Of a stretch of DNA of 64,000 nt, positions 58,915 to 64,000 are shown piece by piece. The stretch lies in assembly GCA_035235625.1 (NCBI GenBank), contig CP141140.1, positions 60,938,581 through 61,002,580 of the forward strand. The letters run 5' to 3'. The number at the start of each line of letters is the position of its first letter. Position 1 is the first letter of the stretch. The position numbers and the translations under genes are program-made. The stretch is from Saururus chinensis. Its lineage: Eukaryota > Streptophyta > Magnoliopsida > Piperales > Saururaceae. The notes under the pieces were generated by a model that was not told the DNA's origin, made no database searches, and was given only the letters and a program-made list of their open reading frames with translations.

Positions 58915-59590
58915 ATCTTTACATGAAAGACATTTTTTTGCAGATGATATAATTTTAGTTGATGAGACTGTAACAAGATTAAATACGAAATTAGAAATAT
59001 GAAAAGAAGCTTTAGAATCAAAAGGTTTTAAAATAAGCAAAATTAAGATGTAATATATAGAATTTAACTTCAAGGATAATAAAGCTATAAATATAACTTT
59101 AGTTAAAATAGATAGGCAAGAAATACCAAGATCTAAGCAATTATGTTATTTGAGCTCTATTATCTATAAATAGGGAGATATCACTAGTGATGTGATATAT
59201 ATGATTAATGTGAGGTGGGTAAAATAGAGAGCAGTGTCAAAAGTATGATGTAATAGGTGATCCCAAATAGGCATAACGGTAAGTTCTATTGGACTGCTAT
59301 TAAGCCCGCAATACTCTATGATACAGAATATTAGGCACCAAATAAAAGTCATACAAATAAACTAAATGCTGCTAAAATGAGAATGTTAAGGTAGATATGT
59401 TAAATAGCAAGGAAAGATAAGACTAAAAATTAGTATATACATAAAAACTTAGGGATAGCTTTAGGCAAGAAGTTTAGGGAGTGTAGATTGCGTTAGTATG
59501 AACATATACAAAGAAGACCAATAGATGCCCTAGTAACAAAGTTAAAAGAGTTGCATGTAAATGATGGAGAGAGAGAGAGAGAAAAGAGAG
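58915..59590 (+). pseudogene. Non-LTR retrotransposon (RTE-like LINE) reverse transcriptase relic
   Basis: Translation around 58935 gives FFADDIILVDET, containing the FADD form of the RT catalytic motif. It is followed by ALESKGFKISKIKM, then VKIDRQEIPRSKQLCYLSSI, AAKMRMLR and RRPIDALVTKLKEL. This order is that of the thumb region of plant RTE-type LINE proteins (patterns LESKGFRLSR, YLGSI, EMRMLRW, RRPIDAPVRR). Several in-frame stops and a lost 5' half show it is dead. Part of a GAGA-rich microsatellite (59565-59595) follows. Confidence 0.75.
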
Positions 59591-59867
59591 AGAGGCATAA
59601 GAGAACTTGATGAAATTAATAAAGAAAGATATGATCATGATATCTCTTATAAAAGAGTTGATACAAAATAAACTAAAATGGAAGCGTAAGATCTTAGTCA
59701 CCAACCCCAAATAATAATGCGCAACTTAATTATGATTGTGATTACATAAAAGATATTTTTTCCTTCATAACTACCCATAAACTTCATTTTCTTATACTTA
59801 GAAATCTCAATACTTTAAGTACAATCATGTTAATATTCCACTTAAATTCTATTTTAGAGTTAATTAT

Positions 59868-59924
<57 letters not shown>

Positions 59925-60251
59925 TAGTATAAAAAAGAGTATGTACAATTGTCACCTTGGTTTCCTTAATAGTCGTTGATGCTTTTCTTTTTTTTCTCCA
60001 ACCACCTCATCTTTCATCTAATCACCTAAAAGACTATATGTCTATGAATTATAGGTTGGTGAAATTTGTGAGCAAATACATACATAAATAACACTTATCA
60101 GCCACTCATTTACCTGAGGACCAGCTCTATATAGTGAATAAACGACCTTCCGTGTATATGAAACCGTAGATAGGGTGGCAAAGGAAAACGACTCATCCCT
60201 GCACCTAACTATTATTAATGTGCAAAAGGAACATGGGCCGTCCAACTCTAA
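59591..60251. other. Spacer with an (AT)n microsatellite
   Basis: AT-rich DNA with about 25 AT dinucleotides at 59872-59922. No gene is seen. Confidence 0.6.
59872..59922. repeat. (AT)n microsatellite
   Basis: Uninterrupted alternating A and T for about 51 bp, followed by ACTAGTATA. Confidence 0.95.
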
Positions 60252-61139
60252 GGGTATGTTTGGATTGGTGGAAAGTGGGGGAAAGGAAATGAATCTTCTT
60301 AAAATCTCCTAATTTTCATTGTTTGGTGCAACAAGGAAAGAAAAACTAGAGTGAAAAGTGAAAGAAAATAAATAAAAATTTGGACCAAAAAATTTTCACC
60401 CATCAACCTATAGATTTTGGGAGAAAATTATTTTATTAAACACTTACGTTTTACTGCTACTACCACTACCACCACTGCCATCGTTGTCGCCGCTGCCACA
60501 ACCGTCATCGCTATCACTACCATCGCCGCCACCTCAACCACCGCTATCACTACCATCGCCGCTGTCGCCGCCACCACCACCAATGTCACTGTCACCACCA
60601 TCTCGCCACCACCTCTGCCACCGTCACCACCAACATCACTGCCTCCACCACGACCATCGCGACCACTGCCACTGCCACCACTGTCGCCGCCGCCACCACC
60701 ACCATTACCACCACTGCCATTACTACTGCCGCCGCCGCCACCACCAGCACCGCGCTGCCACCACCACCGCCACCGCCACCACCATCTTAGCCACCACCTC
60801 TGCCACCGCCACTACTACCATTGGGACCATCGCTGTTGCCGCCACTACCACCGTAGCTGCCACCATCACCACCATCGCTGTGCCACCACCTCTGCTGTCG
60901 CTGCCACCACTATAACCGCCGCCGCCACAACCATCGCTACCACCACTGCCACTGCCACTACCACCATCATCGCTACCACCACTGCCGCTACCACCATTGT
61001 CACTGTCAATTTTCTCTAACATCATTTGTGTAACCAAACAGTGGAAAATATTTAAGAATCTCCTAGTTTCTCTTTCACTTGGATTCACTTTCTCTTTCTT
61101 TTTCCCTTTCTCCCCGTTTCCACCAATCCAAACAAACCC
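60252..61139 (-). mobile_element. Tourist-like MITE with GGN trinucleotide core, copy 2
   Basis: A perfect TAA duplication (60249-60251 and 61140-61142) flanks inverted ends GGGTATGTTTGGATTGGTGG and, from the right, GGGTTTGTTTGGATTGGTGG. The similarity extends into subterminal sequence on both sides (for example TCTTAAAATCTCCTA versus, inverted, TCTTAAATATTTTCC). The core (60450-61018) is a CCA/CCG/ACT triplet run, the complement of copy 1, so the copies lie in opposite orientation; short blocks next to the core (GTTAGAGAAAATTGA, TTGGGAGAAAATTATT) are shared by both. No transposase is encoded. The element ends about 300 bp downstream of the stop codon of the PDI gene. Confidence 0.85.
60450..61018. 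repeat. Hypervariable (CCN)n trinucleotide array
   Basis: An interrupted CCA/CCG/ACT/ATC triplet run, the complementary counterpart of 2584-3160 but different in unit order and length. It produces spurious Thr-, Pro- and Gly-rich frames (for example 60417-61019 plus and 60723-61088 minus). Confidence 0.85.
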
Positions 61140-61142
61140 TAA

Positions 61143-61438
61143 GGGAAACTTTCTTCTTTCACCTCGTTAGGAAGACGAGATGGTATTTGTTTGGCCCAAT
61201 CTAAAATGATTCTTAACTTTTAAAATACACTTTGAAGAGCCCTTTTGACTAACGAAGACACAATTATAGCAATCATGAGTCTCCAGAGTTTCACTTAATC
61301 AAATGAAAAGGCAAACAACGATTCTCAATCGATCCTGAAATGATTGCACAAGTGACTACATCAGGAGGTTTATAAGACGACTTGGAATCAAAACTCTCCA
61401 CTCTCGCGTAAGGGCAAATAGATCTCTTCATGGTGTTT
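61143..61438. other. 3' flank and probable 3' UTR of the PDI-like gene
   Basis: About 300 bp of moderately AT-rich sequence between the MITE and the PDI stop codon. The poly(A) site could lie close to, or inside, the MITE. Confidence 0.4.
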
Positions 61439-63934
61439 TTAGAGCTCGTCCTTCACTTCATCAAATACGATCACTTTCTCAGCATCCTTGCTGCTGTTCT
61501 TACTTCCGCCCTCTGATTTTGCATCTGATGAAGACTTCTGGAGCTTGAAAGGAATGGATGCATGCTTCTTGATGAACTTATAAATACCGAGAGCAGTTCT
61601 TTCCTTAGCAGTTACCTGTTCTCATCATCAACGCCCGTGTCATATATGTATTATAGGCATCGGTGAAACAACTACGAACAAAGTAGAAGAATCAGCAGAG
61701 ATATGTGGTTGAGATGCACTTCACTCACTGGGTCCGAGCTCTTTTTCCCTGCTGGAAAGAAGAGAAGCGTAGGGAATCCTTCTGCCTGCATGTAAAAAAC
61801 ACAACATTTTCAAGATCTAAAACACCTTATATAAGTAGAATGTATGTATATTAAACAATACCAAACAAGGTTCAAACTGAACCTTAGCTCTGGGGTTCTC
61901 GTTGGTGGTACCATCCAACTTCGCAATGACAAGTGACTCAATTCCTCTCAAACGCTTTGCCAGCTTGTTGTAAATAGGCTCCAGCGCTTGGCAGTGTTTG
62001 CAGTATGGCGAGTATATCTGGTTCATTAGCCAACAAAGAAACAGAGCACAGGTTACTCCTGAAGTAGAATATTGGAGATTCTACAAACAGCTCTCAGCGG
62101 TCAGTGGAGACAGATTATTACCTCCAGAAGAACATCTTTCGATTCATCCAACACTATCTCATCAAAGTTGTCCCCCACCACTATTTTTACATCCCCATCA
62201 TTCTGTATGAATACATTGACAAGAATCTACCGAAGCTCAGAAAATCACAAGGTAGCCGGACGCCATTCATATTTGAACTAACCAGAACAAACTTACGTTC
62301 TCAGGTACTGGACTGGACTTGTAATATGGGCTAATCCCGTCTTCTAAGAAACTCTCAGCAAATGTCTGATGCACAATACAAAATGTATGAGGAAAATTAG
62401 TTAACATGAGATGTGAATTGAATGACAACATTTTTTAATTATATCTTTTCTAAAAACTAATAAGATTAGAGACGCATGTGACCTTAATGTTGTCGAAAGT
62501 AATGTCTCCCTTGACCTTGTATTTCCGGGGGTCTTTACTTGCTACGAAACCCACCACCTTGTACACAAAATGATACCATTCTTTAAGGAACACTTCTTCC
62601 CAACAGTGAAATCAAACAATATGTATCTATAGAATACTAAATGGGTGGGAAACTTGAAATAAGGCATTACACTGATGCTACCGTAGACACCAAATTGCTG
62701 TGAAACAGATTGGCCAAAATCCTCATTGTTTGTATCCAAGTATACAAAAATAAGCTGTCAATAACATAAACAGTTGGAGAAGAGCATCAAATGCACATGA
62801 AATCATAAATTGAGCTTGTACTCAGGAGATTAACGTTACTTTGTCCAGGCGTTTCAACACTGATATTTTAATTCTACCCAACTGCTTCAGTCATATGGAG
62901 CTGTGCAAAATCTAATTGACATAATTTGTTTTTTTGGTAGCGGACATGATATGATAGTTGGTTGTGTATAACTCTAAATTACCTTTCCCTTGAAAAGTTT
63001 AGCGGCGTCCTCAAACACTGGTAGTATCTTCACTGAGTCATTTGAGGGAGCACAAAGCATAACCTGATAGATATCAACAAAAGAGAAAGAAAAATGACTG
63101 CAACCTTCTTGGCTTCTTGCTCATACACAAGACGGGTAGTTTTAAGTAGAGAGAATGGGGCAGATAGGAGACATGTTGTTGTATACCAGCTTCTTGATTG
63201 GGTTCACCATTATCTGTGAAATACCTTCCCTGGAGAATCTTATTACCAATGGAAGCTTGTTGACGAGCACAAACTGAAAGATTGCATCTTTTTCAAATTG
63301 GCCGTCTGAGAATGTAACAGAAGAATTAATCAATGTCAAAACAGGCCATTCTTCATGATTCCAAGCTCCAATTGAAATCTAGAGGGGGCAATTGGAAACT
63401 AACCAAAATAGTTTAATTTCTCTGCCTCTTGCTTTAGAAGCACCAAAGAAGGGCGTTTAGCTTCTGGGCTTATGTGAAAGAGCTCTGCTACCTCAGGGTT
63501 AGACGTTTGGTAAAAATCCAAATCGTCTTCCAGTTTTGAGGCAGCAGCAAGCTCCTGACTTTCTAGGCCCTGCCATTCATTAGTAAAAAAAAATTGAAAC
63601 CAAGAAAATTTAAGGCACGGTTTATGACACAAAAATAACGTTACAAATGCAACGATAAGCAGTTACTTAGAGTTCAATGACGCTTAAATGTTTAATTAGT
63701 TTCACCTGTAAAGTCCAATTAGATACATGGACTAGCGCATGAAGTTCTTTAAGTATCTATTTAAGAAATTAAGAGAGAGATTAAACGAGACATATAACAA
63801 TTACCACCAAAGAATCAAGGAAGGCGACAACAAGTCTTCCGCCTCTGCTCAGAATCTTCTGAGCATCCTCTATTGTTGTGATGTTGTGGATACCAGGTCC
63901 CAGTTGCTTCTGGATATAATTCAAAATAGCATCC
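61439..63934 (-). CDS. Protein disulfide isomerase-like 1-4 type protein (3' part; N-terminus outside)
   Basis: Eleven exons on the minus strand keep frame through GT-AG introns: 63805-63934, 63404-63569, 63187-63305, 62983-63063, 62671-62754, 62483-62557, 62297-62365, 62122-62202, 61883-62017, 61729-61785, 61439-61615. They encode 390 residues of the b, b' and a' thioredoxin-fold domains and a Ser/Lys-rich tail ending KDEL, the ER retrieval signal. The a' domain contains KIVVGDNFDEIVLDESKDVL, the redox site SPYCKHCQALEPIYNKLA and EGFPTLLFFPAG. This matches the plant PDIL1-3/1-4 group, which normally has APWCGHC here. PDI proteins form, break and rearrange disulfides in the ER lumen. The unusual Tyr and Lys at the site may alter redox potential. 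The signal peptide, acidic region and a domain are beyond the right edge; the last 66 bases of the window are intron. Confidence 0.93.
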
Positions 63935-64000
63935 CTGAAAATCAAATTGAAGTTATTGGAGGGTTTTAATGACAGACCCACACGAACCATCTTACACTAG

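Overview
The window reads as nuclear DNA of a flowering plant. Genes have short exons split by AT-rich GT-AG introns and encode plant-specific families: a PLS-class PPR protein, a plant RING-CH membrane protein, and a PDI-like 1-4 protein ending in KDEL. The spaces between genes are AT-rich and packed with transposon debris: Stowaway-type MITEs, hAT-like elements, Tourist/Harbinger-like elements, a LINE relic and very long solo LTRs. The species cannot be fixed from the sequence. The abundance of CTCCCTCC-type Stowaway elements hints at, but does not prove, a monocot.

Layout: 1-1661 holds the 5' part of a PPR gene (minus), cut by the window edge. From 1662 to 30700 there are no convincing host genes. 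This stretch holds a MITE with a GGN trinucleotide core (2457-3349), a 2.3-kb hAT-like element (7927-10203) with an internal 144-bp duplication, a 2.2-kb solo LTR (10700-12883), small hAT and foldback MITEs, a Harbinger transposase relic (18451-19032), and a probable 3.6-kb LTR (20925-26857) with a second solo LTR (21883-24220) nested in it.

Gene island 1 (about 30700-48500): a RING-CH E3 ligase-type membrane protein (31876-35139, plus), a transposon carrying an ATG18-like gene fragment (about 36640-38130), a YRDC/Sua5-type threonylcarbamoyl-AMP synthase (40154-44186, plus), tRNA-Arg(CCT) (minus), a TyrP-type aromatic amino acid permease (45078-47233, plus) and a small proline-rich, single-TM cell-surface protein (47972-48367, minus).

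From 48700 to 61142 transposons dominate again: a hAT MITE, an inverted-repeat element split by a hAT insertion, a 3.4-kb solo LTR inserted into the end of a Stowaway MITE, a truncated LTR copy, an RTE-like LINE relic, and a second copy of the GGN-core MITE in opposite orientation. The last 2.5 kb (61439-63934, minus) is the 3' two thirds of a PDI-like 1-4 gene whose visible active site reads YCKHC instead of WCGHC.

The host genes do not form a pathway; they are independent housekeeping loci. The most unusual material is in the mobile fraction: a MITE family with a hypervariable GGN core, LTRs that carry arrays of hairpins or minisatellites downstream of their TATA box, and a gene-capturing element with a symmetric set of short palindromes.
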